54,511 nucleotides of DNA. Origin: JBCCFW01 sp039029535. GTDB taxonomy: Bacteria; Acidobacteriota; JBCCFW01. Where the stretch lies: assembly GCA_039029535.1 (NCBI GenBank), contig JBCCFW010000030.1, positions 1 to 54,511 on the forward strand. The letters are read 5' to 3'. The translations under genes were made by a program, and so were the position numbers. Shown piece after piece: positions 1 through 8,091 of the stretch. Within the stretch, counting starts at the first letter, position 1, and each line of letters begins with the position of its first letter. Below the pieces are notes generated by a model. The model saw nothing but the letters and a program-made list of their open reading frames with translations, was not told where the DNA came from and did not search any database.

Positions 1-1
1 C

Positions 2-145
2 GATGACGGTGAAGAGCCCGATGACGGTGAAGAGCCCGATGACGGTGAAGAGCCCGATGACGGTGAAGAGCCCGATGACGGTGAAGAGCCCGACGACGGT
101 GAAGAGCCTGAGGACGGCGAAGAGCCTGAGGACGGCGAAGAGCCC
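2..145 (+). repeat. 18-bp coding tandem repeat, about eight units (DDGEEP)
   Basis: Units start at 2, 20, 38, 56, 74, 92, 110 and 128. The first five are identical (GATGACGGTGAAGAGCCC); the last three carry synonymous or D-to-E changes. The array runs off the left edge, so its true length is unknown. Unit length is a multiple of three, so copy-number change would lengthen or shorten an acidic linker without breaking the frame. Confidence 0.95.
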
Positions 146-589
146 GACGACGAGGAGGGCACGGGTGACTCGGACGGCGACGGTGAGCCGGACGACTCAG
201 ACAACTGCCCGCATCACGCCAACACCGGTCAGGACGACCTCGACCTCGACGGTCACGGTGACGAGTGCGACAACTGTCGTCTCTTCGCCAACGCCGGACA
301 GGAGGACGAGGATGCCGACGAGCTCGGGGATACCTGCGAGTTCGTTTGGGGCGACGTCGAGCTCAACGACCGACTCGACATCGGCGACATCGTCGCGCTC
401 CTGCGGATGGCGCTCGAGCTGGAGGTGGTCGACGAGGACGATCTCCGACGCGGCAACATCGCCCCCGCGATCCCCATCGGCGATCTCCTTGCTCCCGATC
501 CGAGCGCTCCGGACGTCATCGACATCCACGATGTCGTGCTCGCGCTCCGGGTGGCCGTGGGTCAGGCGCAGTTGATGGAGCCAGACTGA
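2..589 (+). CDS. C-terminal end of a large secreted protein: acidic repeats, thrombospondin type 3 repeats, dockerin-like end (partial)
   Basis: The frame is open from the left edge of the window, so the N-terminus is missing. The visible 195 residues start with eight copies of a six-residue acidic unit (DDGEEP and variants). A calcium-binding thrombospondin type 3 stretch follows (DSDGDGEPDDSDNCP, then DLDGHGDECDNC). The end looks like a dockerin pair: two helices with the pattern D-I-G-D-I-V-A-L-L-R and D-I-H-D-V-V-L-A-L-R. Such proteins are normally exported and bind calcium; the real function would lie in the missing N-terminal part. A strong hairpin terminator sits 22 bases after the stop. 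I am sure of the frame and the domain types, and cannot name the protein. Confidence 0.8.
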   Translation, partial: DDGEEPDDGEEPDDGEEPDDGEEPDDGEEPDDGEEPEDGEEPEDGEEPDDEEGTGDSDGDGEPDDSDNCPHHANTGQDDLDLDGHGDECDNCRLFANAGQEDEDADELGDTCEFVWGDVELNDRLDIGDIVALLRMALELEVVDEDDLRRGNIAPAIPIGDLLAPDPSAPDVIDIHDVVLALRVAVGQAQLMEPD

Positions 590-610
590 GCTGGACTGAG
601 CTGAGCTGAC

Positions 611-646
611 GACCGCCCGGGCTGCTCACGAGCAGCCCGGGCGGTC
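611..646 (+). terminator. Strong hairpin terminator after the dockerin gene
   Basis: A perfect 16-bp stem (611-626 with 631-646) closes a CACG tetraloop 22 bases after the stop codon at 589. There is no clear T-run, as expected in GC-rich DNA. Position and stem strength make a transcription terminator the likely role. Confidence 0.8.
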
Positions 647-720
647 TCTGCGTTCAGCCCTGGCACCGAGCCTGCAAGAGCGCGGTGCGGGAGTGAGCCC
701 ATTCTTGTTGGAGAAAGCGC

Positions 721-1155
721 ATGGAAGTGGTGCTGATGGCTCTCCAGGTTCTTCTCGGCCTGGTCATCTTGAACGTCTGGCTCATCAGGTCGAAACGACC
801 GACTCGCTGGAGAGGGGGAGACGCTCTCAACCTGAGAGAAGAGCTCTCGAACTACGGTCTTCCTCGCTGGCTGCAAGCCGTCGTGGGCATCGCCAAGGTC
901 AGCCTGGCGCTTCTTCTCGTCAGCAGCCCCTGGCTCCCCTGGCTCGGTCGGCCAGCGGCCCTGGCTCTCTCGGTCCTGATGCTCGGTGCGGTTCTCATGC
1001 ACCTCAAGATCCGCGACCCTGCCAGGAAGTCGATGCCGGCGCTCACTCTGCTCCTCCTCTGCCTCGTCGCGGCCAGTAGTGGAGAGAGCGGTCGGGCGAG
1101 CGACGCATCGGGTCAGGGACCCCGAGAGACGCTCGCCCGAGTGGGGCAAGGCTAG
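721..1155 (+). CDS. DoxX-like small integral membrane protein
   Basis: 144 residues with about four hydrophobic helices: near residues 5-22, 50-70, 75-95 and 103-117. Spacing and the charged loop after the first helix resemble DoxX-like membrane proteins, a family of poorly known function. The ATG at 721 follows GGAGAAA at a good distance; an ATG at 736 is the alternative. The last codons overlap the tail of the convergent TonB receptor gene by 4 bases. The family call rests on topology and general sequence feel, not on a diagnostic motif. Confidence 0.65.
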   Translation: MEVVLMALQVLLGLVILNVWLIRSKRPTRWRGGDALNLREELSNYGLPRWLQAVVGIAKVSLALLLVSSPWLPWLGRPAALALSVLMLGAVLMHLKIRDPARKSMPALTLLLLCLVAASSGESGRASDASGQGPRETLARVGQG

Positions 1156-3515
1156 AACGTCAGGCGGTAACGCAGGCCGACGTTCCGCCCCGGGAGGGAC
1201 ACCTCGTCCTTGAGGAAGGACGAGTGCTGGCGTGCGAGCTCGTCGGTGAGGTTCTCACCAACCAAGATGACGTCGTGGATCGTCCGCCCGGAGTAGTAGC
1301 GCCAACCCACGGAGAGGTCGACGAGCACGTGGCTGGCAGTCGTGGTCTCGCCCGGCTCGACGCGGGTCTGCGACGAGACGTGCCGCAGCTCGAGGTCGGA
1401 CCACCACGGGCCGTCCTCGAACGCCAGGCTCACCCCGAGCTCGAGCGGCGGGATCCGCGGCAAGGGCGTCCCGTCGCTGCGCTCGGCGCGGACGGACTCG
1501 AGGAAGGCTCCGAGACGCCAGCGGTGCGGCGCGTCGGCGAGCAAGCCGACGTCGAAGCGCACCTCGCCACCGGTGAAGCTGGCGCCGCCCTGGATGAACT
1601 CGTAGACGGGGAGGCCGTCTGCGGTCTCGGGGGTCACGCTCAGGCGGATGAAGTCGTCGAAATCGGTGTGGAAAATCGAGAGGTCGGCGTTCCAGCGCTC
1701 GCTGGCGTGGCGCACCGTGAACTCGAAGGACGTCGCTTCCTCTTCTGAGAGGTTCGGGTCACCGATCTCGTACTGGTTGGTCGCGAGGTGCGGACCATCG
1801 GCGAAGAGCTCGGTCGCAGACGGGAGCTTGACGCTGCGCGCCAACAGGAAGCCGACGCTGGTGCCGTTGTCCCACGCGTGTCGGACACCGGTGGAGAGCG
1901 AGAACCCGCTGAAGTCCCGGGAGTCGCCGTTCTTCGTGTCGACGTCTCGACCCTCCAGGCGCGCACCGAGCTGAACGGACCAGGGGTTGCCTGACCACTC
2001 GGCATAACCGAACACGCCGGTCGTCTTGGTCGTGGTGAAGGGAACGAAGGCCTCGGCGCCGATCGCCTCGAAGTCCACGTCGGAGTGCTGGAGACCCACC
2101 GCGATGTCCCAATCGGGATGCGGGGCGATGGTCAGCTCCGTGCGGGCCTCGAGAGAGTCAGACGCGAAGAGCGTGCCGATCTCGTTTCCTTCGCGTTCGA
2201 CGTGCTCGTAGTCGCGGCTGCCCAGGCGGAAGCTCAGGCTGCGGATGGCACGACCCTCCCAGCGACGCTCGGCCGAGATGTCGAAACGACGCTGCTTGAG
2301 GTCGATGCTGACGCCTTCCTCGTCCTCGTCGTCGTGGTCATCATCATCGTGATCATCGTCGTGATCGTCGTCGTGATCGTCGTCGTGGTCGTCGTCGTGG
2401 TCGTCGTCGTGGTCGTCGTCGTGGTCGTCGTCGTGGTCGTCGTCGTGATCGTCGTCGTGGTCGTCGTCGTGATCGTCGTCGTGATCGTCATCATGATCGT
2501 CGTCGTGATCGTCATGATGACCGTGCTCACCCGGCAGGCCGTAGCGGCTGTTCCACGTCGAGTAGGAGATGCCGACGTGACCCCAGTCGCCGCGGGCAGC
2601 GATGCCGATGCCGACGCCATCGCTCTCGCTCCAACTGTTCTCGATCAAGCCATCGGGCGTGTCGACGAGATCGGCGTCTCGCAGCAGGCCGTCCACGTGG
2701 AACCCGAAGACCTCGTTGCCCGCATCGAGCGAGAAGGAGCCGCTGAGCTCATCGGCCGCGGTGGCACCCAGGAGCTGGAATCGACCAGAGACCGTCTTGC
2801 CGTCGTAGCGCTTCGGGATGCGCTTGTCGAGCACGTTGACGACGCCGCCAACGGCGCTGCTGCCGTAGCGCAGGGTGGCGGGGCCACGCACGACTTCGAT
2901 TCGATCCGCCGCGAGGGGATCGACGGCCACGGCGTGATCCGGGCTGGAGGCCGACACGTCGGCGGCATCGATGCCGTCCTGCAGGATGCGGATGCGGTCG
3001 CCTCCGAGGCCACGCATGAGGGGTCGGCTCGCTCCCGGTCCGTAATAGGTGGAGCTCATGCCCGGTTGGTCGGCCAGCGTCTCGCCGAGAGTGGTCGCGA
3101 CCTCCTTCGCGAGGTCGACACCGGAGAGCACGCTGGTCGGCTGGAGGACCGCGTCGCTGCTGTTGAGGAAGGGGCTCGCCGTGACCAGCAGCTCCTCGTC
3201 GAACTGACGCACGACGCTGAGATGGATGTCCATCTCGCGGGCCTCGTCGGAGCGCACTCGGACGTAGTCGAGGGACGGCTCGAAGTCGGCCATGTCGGTC
3301 AGCACGGCGTAGCGGCCGGCCGGAACTCCCGACAGCTCGAAACGGCCACTGGCGTCGGTGGTTGCCTCGACATCGGCCTCGAGAAGGCTGACCCGCGCGC
3401 CCACGACGGGGGCTCCGAGGGCGTCAGTGACCACCCCGACCACGCGGCCGTGGTCTCCGGCCCATGTGGGCCCGGCAAAGAGAAGGAGGGCAAGGAGAGC
3501 GGACCAAGTGCGCAT
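1152..3515 (-). CDS. TonB-dependent outer-membrane receptor with His/Asp-rich insert, probable metal uptake
   Basis: About 787 residues. A signal peptide (LLALLLFAGPTWA) is followed by a carboxypeptidase-regulatory-like beta-sandwich (GRVVGVVTDALGAPVVGARV), then a plug domain (LMRGLGGDRIRILQDGI; VEVVRGPATLRYGSSAVGG) and a 22-strand-type barrel ending in LRYRLTF with the usual terminal aromatic residue. Near residues 332-400 an insert of about fourteen His residues, each separated by three Asp, sits in what should be a surface loop. His-rich loops are known in the zinc receptor ZnuD, so zinc or another transition metal is a reasonable substrate, though iron is possible. A Fur-family palindrome lies about 43 bases upstream. 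I chose the ATG at 3515; a GTG at 3524 is in frame three codons earlier. Confidence 0.88.
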   Translation of the reverse strand: MRTWSALLALLLFAGPTWAGDHGRVVGVVTDALGAPVVGARVSLLEADVEATTDASGRFELSGVPAGRYAVLTDMADFEPSLDYVRVRSDEAREMDIHLSVVRQFDEELLVTASPFLNSSDAVLQPTSVLSGVDLAKEVATTLGETLADQPGMSSTYYGPGASRPLMRGLGGDRIRILQDGIDAADVSASSPDHAVAVDPLAADRIEVVRGPATLRYGSSAVGGVVNVLDKRIPKRYDGKTVSGRFQLLGATAADELSGSFSLDAGNEVFGFHVDGLLRDADLVDTPDGLIENSWSESDGVGIGIAARGDWGHVGISYSTWNSRYGLPGEHGHHDDHDDDHDDDHDDDHDDDHDDDHDDDHDDDHDDDHDDDHDDDHDDDHDDDHDDDHDDDDHDDEDEEGVSIDLKQRRFDISAERRWEGRAIRSLSFRLGSRDYEHVEREGNEIGTLFASDSLEARTELTIAPHPDWDIAVGLQHSDVDFEAIGAEAFVPFTTTKTTGVFGYAEWSGNPWSVQLGARLEGRDVDTKNGDSRDFSGFSLSTGVRHAWDNGTSVGFLLARSVKLPSATELFADGPHLATNQYEIGDPNLSEEEATSFEFTVRHASERWNADLSIFHTDFDDFIRLSVTPETADGLPVYEFIQGGASFTGGEVRFDVGLLADAPHRWRLGAFLESVRAERSDGTPLPRIPPLELGVSLAFEDGPWWSDLELRHVSSQTRVEPGETTTASHVLVDLSVGWRYYSGRTIHDVILVGENLTDELARQHSSFLKDEVSLPGRNVGLRYRLTF
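2319..2520 (-). repeat. 12-bp coding tandem repeat (HDDD units) inside the TonB receptor
   Basis: His codons recur every 12 bases from 2349 to 2507, giving thirteen consecutive HDDD spacings. The edges are imperfect (DDDD, DDED and HH variants). The units are nearly identical at DNA level, which is what replication slippage would produce. Copy-number change keeps the frame and alters only loop length. Confidence 0.95.
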
Positions 3516-3557
3516 GGCTGTCACTCGAGAGGAGGGGCTAGGATGCCGAGAAGAAAA

Positions 3558-3573
3558 TGAGAATGCATTCTCA
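3558..3573. promoter_or_regulatory. Fur/Zur-family operator palindrome
   Basis: TGAGAATGCATTCTCA is a perfect 16-bp palindrome, 7-2-7 in form. Each half matches the half-site of the classical iron box (TGATAAT/TGAGAAT), but the centre has two bases instead of one. It stands 43-58 bases upstream of the TonB receptor start, where it would cover the promoter. A Fur, Zur or related metal repressor is the natural reader; which one cannot be decided from sequence. Confidence 0.75.
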
Positions 3574-3689
3574 CGACCGGCGTCGTCAAGCCCCCTGCCG
3601 CTGGTTCGTGACCCCCGTTTGGACAGGAAAACGGGCTAGGGAAGGGCCTCCCTTGGCGAGGGGTGGTCGGGGCGAGCTCGAGCCTGAAG

Positions 3690-3695
3690 TAGAGT
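3690..3695 (+). promoter_or_regulatory. -10 element of a leaderless-type promoter
   Basis: TAGAGT is followed by exactly six bases and then the ATG at 3702. A TANNNT-N6-start arrangement is the hallmark of leaderless transcripts in several GC-rich phyla, and no Shine-Dalgarno sequence is visible here. Confidence 0.45.
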
Positions 3696-3701
3696 CCCGC
3701 C

Positions 3702-4178
3702 ATGAACGTCGCCGACACTGCCCTCGAGGGCCTCGAGCTCCGCCAGCGGATGCGAAACGGGCTGTCCTGGTTCTACTGGATCGCTGGACTCTCGGCGGTG
3801 AACACCCTGGCCGTGGTGTTCCAGTCCCAGTTCCGATTCCTGATCGGGCTCGAGCTGACGGACGTCATCGGGAGTTTCGTCGGCGGTCCGGTGGCCTCGG
3901 GACTCTCGCTCGGGCTTGCCGGCCTCCTCGCTCTCTTCGGCTGGCTCTCACTTCGAGGCCACGGCTGGGCGGCCCTCGTCGGGATCGCGATCTACCTCGT
4001 CGACTGCGGCCTCGCTCTCCTGGGAGGACTGCAGGGTGGCTTCCGAGTCGACGACCTGATCTCCCTGGCTTTCCACGCCTGGGCGCTCTTCGGCCTGATC
4101 ACCGGCTGGCGTGCGCTGGTGAAGCTCCAGCGGATGAGGGGCAACCCGCTGGCGATGCCCCCTTCGTCGGGAGGCTGA
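3702..4178 (+). CDS. Small integral membrane protein of unknown function
   Basis: 158 residues with four predicted membrane segments: around 21-42, 62-84, 88-108 and 118-137. No family is recognised. The next gene, miaE, starts six bases after the stop, and the glycosyltransferase follows 16 bases after miaE, so the three probably share a transcript from the leaderless-type promoter just upstream. Codon use matches its neighbours. Confidence 0.7.
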   Translation: MNVADTALEGLELRQRMRNGLSWFYWIAGLSAVNTLAVVFQSQFRFLIGLELTDVIGSFVGGPVASGLSLGLAGLLALFGWLSLRGHGWAALVGIAIYLVDCGLALLGGLQGGFRVDDLISLAFHAWALFGLITGWRALVKLQRMRGNPLAMPPSSGG

Positions 4179-4184
4179 GACCCC

Positions 4185-4763
4185 ATGCTCCGCCTCCGTC
4201 ACGACACTCCACCCGAGTGGAGCGCGCTCGCGCTCGACCGGCTCGACGAGTTCCTCCAGGACCACGCCGCCAACGAGCGGAAGGTCTCGCAGAGCGCGCT
4301 CACCCTCGTCACTCAGCACCCGCGCAAGACGGAGCTCGCCGAGGCTCTCATAGCCGTCGCTCAGGAAGAGCTCGACCACTTCCGTCAGGTCCACGAGCAT
4401 CTCCTCCGTCGTGGCTCGACCCTCGCGCAGGACCTTCCCGACCCCTACATGACGAAGCTCCGCGCCGGTCTGCGCAAGGGCGAGGTCGACGAGTTTCTCC
4501 TCGACCGTCTCGTCCTCTTCGGCATCATCGAGGCTCGGGGCTGCGAGCGCTTCCGGATGATCTCCGAGGCACTGCCCGAGGAGGACCCTCTCCAGCCCTT
4601 CTACGTCGACCTCACCCGAAGCGAAGCGCGTCACCACGCGCTCTACATCGACCTCGCTCGACGCTACTTCCCCAAGGACGCCGTCGACGCCCGCCTCGAC
4701 GAGCTCCTCGACTTCGAGGCCGAGGTCATGGCCGCCCTGCCGTTGCGTCCCGCGCTGCACTGA
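4185..4763 (+). CDS. miaE: tRNA-(ms2io6A)-hydroxylase MiaE
   Basis: 192 residues, the usual length for this ferritin-like diiron oxygenase. It hydroxylates the isopentenyl group of 2-methylthio-N6-isopentenyladenosine at position 37 of tRNAs reading U-starting codons. The six expected metal ligands are visible: E31 (ANERK), E62 and H65 (EELDH), E116 (IIEARGCERF), E147 and H150 (SEARHH). The motif IEARGCERF with SEARHH is characteristic of MiaE. Start ATG follows GAGGCTGAG. The substrate also requires MiaA and MiaB, which are not in this window. Confidence 0.93.
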   Translation: MLRLRHDTPPEWSALALDRLDEFLQDHAANERKVSQSALTLVTQHPRKTELAEALIAVAQEELDHFRQVHEHLLRRGSTLAQDLPDPYMTKLRAGLRKGEVDEFLLDRLVLFGIIEARGCERFRMISEALPEEDPLQPFYVDLTRSEARHHALYIDLARRYFPKDAVDARLDELLDFEAEVMAALPLRPALH

Positions 4764-4779
4764 CATCCCCGCCGCTCCA

Positions 4780-5928
4780 GTGCTCCTCCACCTCACGCGC
4801 GACCATCCGCCCCCGGGGATCGGTGGTCTCTCCACCGCCATCGGCGGGCTGGCACGGGCCTTCGAAGAGACCGGCCGTCCCTGTGCGGTCGTCTCCTTCG
4901 ACGCGTGGCGACCGAGCCGACGTGATCCGAACGCGACGACGCCGGAATGGATCGAAGGCCCGTGGAGGGAACACCTCCTGCGCTTGACCGACGTCGGTCA
5001 ACTGGAGGCTGCTCGGGACGTCGCGGCTTCGCTCGAGCCTGCGCCCAACGCCGTCGTCATCCACGATCCACTGTTCTGGGAGTGGGGCGAAGAGCTCGCC
5101 CGATCCTGGGACGCGAAGACCGTCGCGTTCGTCCACGTCCTGCACGCAGCGATGAACCGGCTGCGCGAGGTCGATCGACCGACGCTGAGTCTCGAAGCCC
5201 AGCTCGTCGCGCTGAAGCGAGCCGACCGCGTGCTCGCGCCATCTCGTGCTGCCGCCGACCTTCTCCTGGTCGATCATCCGGAGGTCGTCGACAAGCTCGG
5301 CGTCGCGCTCCTGGGCGTGCACGACTCGGCCGAGGCGCGGGCCGTCGTCGAGAGCGAGACACGCGCGACGTCGACCACGGTGCTGCACGTCGGTCGCTTC
5401 GGTGACGTGAAGGGTACTGACCTCCTCGGCGAGGTTGCGCGACGCGTGCTGGCGGCTCGCGAAGACGTCGTCTTCGAGGTGGCCGGCGGTCTTCCCGAGA
5501 GCGGCAAGCGCGAGCGACGATGGTGGCGGCGCTTGCTCGAGGCCTTCCCCGAGGACCAGCGCGATCGCTTCCGCTTCCTCGGCTGGCTCGACGAGGAGGA
5601 ACTCCGTGCGACACACGCTCGCGCTGCGTGCTTCCTCGCGCCGAGTCGCATCGAGACCCTTGGGCTCGCGCTCACCGAGGCTCGACTGCTGGGCACGCCG
5701 GTGGTGACGACCGACATCCCCGCCTTCACCCAGCAGGTCGAGCACGAGGTGACCGGGCTCATCGGCAGCACGGGCTCGCCCGACGGCTTGGCCGAGCTGG
5801 TCTTCGCGACGCTCGACGACCGCGACGCCGCAATGCGGCGTGCTCGCGCGGCGGCCGAGCGGGTGCGTCGCGATCACGACTGGTCCCGGCTCGTGGCAGT
5901 GCACGAGTCGCTAGGACGACTCGGCTGA
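4780..5928 (+). CDS. Family 4 glycosyltransferase
   Basis: 382 residues, GT-B fold. The N-terminal half has the PGIGGLSTAIGGLARAF glycine loop that opens GT4 enzymes. The C-terminal half has VLHVGRFGDVKGTDLL and the retaining-enzyme EX7E region (SRIETLGLALTEA), which binds the nucleotide-sugar. Start is GTG, 16 bases after miaE. No membrane anchor. Donor and acceptor are unknown; no lipopolysaccharide or capsule genes flank it. Its 3' end overlaps the tail of the convergent MFS gene by 18 bases. Confidence 0.88.
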   Translation: MLLHLTRDHPPPGIGGLSTAIGGLARAFEETGRPCAVVSFDAWRPSRRDPNATTPEWIEGPWREHLLRLTDVGQLEAARDVAASLEPAPNAVVIHDPLFWEWGEELARSWDAKTVAFVHVLHAAMNRLREVDRPTLSLEAQLVALKRADRVLAPSRAAADLLLVDHPEVVDKLGVALLGVHDSAEARAVVESETRATSTTVLHVGRFGDVKGTDLLGEVARRVLAAREDVVFEVAGGLPESGKRERRWWRRLLEAFPEDQRDRFRFLGWLDEEELRATHARAACFLAPSRIETLGLALTEARLLGTPVVTTDIPAFTQQVEHEVTGLIGSTGSPDGLAELVFATLDDRDAAMRRARAAAERVRRDHDWSRLVAVHESLGRLG

Positions 5929-7119
5929 GTCTCCAGCCGTCGGTCCGAGCAGGCTGAGCGCGAGCAGGCTCGCCGGCTGGGCGAGGAGCAGGAACAACGC
6001 CGGGGCGAGTCCCCAGGTGTCGGCAGTCATCCCGACCAGGATGGGCAGCGCGAGGTCGAGCGGGGCGAAGAGACCTGCCACCGCCACCGCGGTCCCCGAG
6101 CGCCCGGGCAGGCAGCGATAGAGCTGCGCCTTCGCCAGCGGGTACTGCATCGCGATGCCGATGCCGGAGAGCAGCGCCCAGGCGATGCACGAGACGAAGC
6201 TCTCGGCGAGCACGAAGCCGACGTGGGCCCCGAGGGACAGCAAGCTCGTGATCCCGAGCAGGCGCAGCGGCAGGATGCGATCGGGCAAGAGCTCGTAGCC
6301 GACGAGCGTGGCGACGGCGCCCGTGCTGAAGCAGGCGACTACGGTCAGCACCTGGCCGTCGCTGAAGCCGAGGTCGTGGCTCATCCGCAGGGTCGCGAAG
6401 ACGAACAGAGTCTCGTCGAGCAACGTGCAGGTCACCAACCCGAGGCTCCACAGCAGGAGCCGACGGTTGGTCAGCGCGAGCCGGAGCGACTCGCGCCAGG
6501 GCAGGTCGTCGTCTTCCTCCTCATCGTTCTTGGTCTCGTCGGGGAAGCGCTGACGCCACAGGGTGAGCGCCTGGATGCAGGCGAGGAGACCGCAGGCCGC
6601 GAACGCCGTGCGCCAGCCGAGACCCGCCGCATAGACCACGGCGAGCAGCCCCGGCGTGGCGAGATCACCGAGGGAGCCGGCGAGCACCCAGCGGGTGAGC
6701 CAGCGCTCGGAGTTGGCGGGGTCGGAGTCGACGAGCGTGGCCTGCGAAAGCGTGACGCCACAGCCGGAGGTCGGCCCAAAGAGGAGGAGGGCGACGAACA
6801 GGACCCAGTAGCTCGGAGCCGAGGCCGCGAGGAAGCACGACAGGCCGAGGCCGAGCAGGCCGCCGCAAGTGAACCAGCGTCGTGGGTAGCGATCGGCCAG
6901 GAGGAAGAGCGGTGGCTCGAGCACCAGCGACAGCAGCCCGAAGGCGGTGAGCAGCGCGCCGCTCCCGGCGTGCGACGTGGCGAAAGCCTCCTGGATGCCT
7001 GGCGCCGCCGAGCCCGGAACGCCGGAAGCCAGCTCGTCGAGCGCGTCGACGCTCAGCAGGAGCAGGGCGAAGCGCAGCAGGCGACCGGAGCCGAGCCAGG
7101 GCTGAGGGGAGCGCGTCAT
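5911..7119 (-). CDS. Major facilitator superfamily transporter
   Basis: About 402 residues with roughly twelve hydrophobic helices in two halves, joined by an acidic cytoplasmic loop (ETKNDEEEDDD). The loop between helices 2 and 3 has the family signature in the form LADRYPRRW. Substrate unknown. I favour the ATG at 7119 (MTRSPQPW); a GTG at 7179 would add 20 residues without hydrophobic character. Divergent from the nucleotidyltransferase gene at 7197. Confidence 0.87.
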   Translation of the reverse strand: MTRSPQPWLGSGRLLRFALLLLSVDALDELASGVPGSAAPGIQEAFATSHAGSGALLTAFGLLSLVLEPPLFLLADRYPRRWFTCGGLLGLGLSCFLAASAPSYWVLFVALLLFGPTSGCGVTLSQATLVDSDPANSERWLTRWVLAGSLGDLATPGLLAVVYAAGLGWRTAFAACGLLACIQALTLWRQRFPDETKNDEEEDDDLPWRESLRLALTNRRLLLWSLGLVTCTLLDETLFVFATLRMSHDLGFSDGQVLTVVACFSTGAVATLVGYELLPDRILPLRLLGITSLLSLGAHVGFVLAESFVSCIAWALLSGIGIAMQYPLAKAQLYRCLPGRSGTAVAVAGLFAPLDLALPILVGMTADTWGLAPALFLLLAQPASLLALSLLGPTAGDSAESS

Positions 7120-7196
7120 CGGGCGACGCCTGCTTCCGTGCGGCGATCGGACATCCCTCAGCGTAGTACCTTCGAGCACTCCATGAAGAGGTCGCC

Positions 7197-7967
7197 ATGA
7201 TCGATCGCGCTGCTCTCATCGACTGCCTGCGGGTTGCCACCGAGCCCGAGGACTTCATCAACGCCGCCTGGCTGGGGGGCTCCACGGCCATGGGCACGGA
7301 GGACGCGCTCTCGGACGTCGACATCCAATTCGACGTCATGGACGGTCGGGTCGACGAGGCCTTCGCCGTCGTCGAGAAGGCTCTCGCCGAGCTGGCGCCC
7401 ATCGACGTGCGCTGGGTCCTCCCGGCCAAGACCTGGCACGGACACGCTCAGCGGGTCTACCGGCTCGAAGGGACGCCCGAGCACCTCATGATCGACATGG
7501 TCATCATGGAGCGGGACACCGACGCGCCACGCTTCAACGAGCGCGAGATCCACGGTGAGCCCGTCATCTTGTTCGACAAGCTGGGTGTCATCGCGGCCGT
7601 GCCGCTGGCATGGGATGCCCATCGCGAGAAGATGCGGGCCGCGCTCGAGCAGCTCGAGCCCCGCGTGAAGCTGCTCACGCACTTCCCGGCCAAGGAGTGC
7701 GAGCGGGGTCTCGCGGTCGACGCTCTCTTCCGCTACCACGGCTTCGTCATCACGCCGCTCATCCAGGTGCTGCGCACGCGGCACTGTCCCGAGCGCTTCG
7801 ACTTTGGTGCGCGTTACCTGAAGCGCGACCTGCCGGCCGAGGTCTTCGAGCGCTTGCAGGAGCTGTGCTTCGTGGCGGACGCCGAGGCGCTCCGGGAGAA
7901 GGCGGCCGAGGCCCGGTCCTGGCTGGAGGAGGAGTTGGAGCTGGCCCGTCAGGAGCTCGCCGCCTGA
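7197..7967 (+). CDS. Nucleotidyltransferase-fold protein (aminoglycoside-adenylyltransferase-like)
   Basis: 256 residues. The DNA polymerase beta-type catalytic core is clear: GGS at 27-29, then D40 and D42 in LSDVDIQ as metal ligands, with a third acidic residue expected near LMIDMVI. The C-terminal helical part resembles stand-alone nucleotidyltransferases often annotated as aminoglycoside adenylyltransferases. The acceptor is unknown and nothing here shows antibiotic resistance. ATG at 7197 is preceded by AAGAGG. Confidence 0.8.
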   Translation: MIDRAALIDCLRVATEPEDFINAAWLGGSTAMGTEDALSDVDIQFDVMDGRVDEAFAVVEKALAELAPIDVRWVLPAKTWHGHAQRVYRLEGTPEHLMIDMVIMERDTDAPRFNEREIHGEPVILFDKLGVIAAVPLAWDAHREKMRAALEQLEPRVKLLTHFPAKECERGLAVDALFRYHGFVITPLIQVLRTRHCPERFDFGARYLKRDLPAEVFERLQELCFVADAEALREKAAEARSWLEEELELARQELAA

Positions 7968-8091
7968 GGGGATTGTCGGCCAGCAAGGAAGTTGAATCGG
8001 GAGCCTGGCGGGGTCGTCGGGGACTTGATTCACTTGGTCGACAGCGTGAGCTGAAGGGACAGGCGGCGTGGAGGCCGCGGGGGAGGACGAG

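Noticed and set aside
2..145. Regular 18-bp repeats that could be taken for a CRISPR-like array
   Set aside because: Units abut with no spacers and encode DDGEEP in an open frame; it is a coding tandem repeat.
2085..3560. Long plus-strand open frame opposite the TonB receptor
   Set aside because: Its poly-valine stretch is the mirror of the HDDD repeat; no start signal and the minus-strand protein has clear domains.
3525..3701. Second Fur-like site in the same intergenic region
   Set aside because: No further match to the half-site was found near the divergent membrane-protein promoter.
7197..7967. Antibiotic-resistance call for the nucleotidyltransferase
   Set aside because: Only the generic catalytic core is visible; no resistance-gene context or mobile element.
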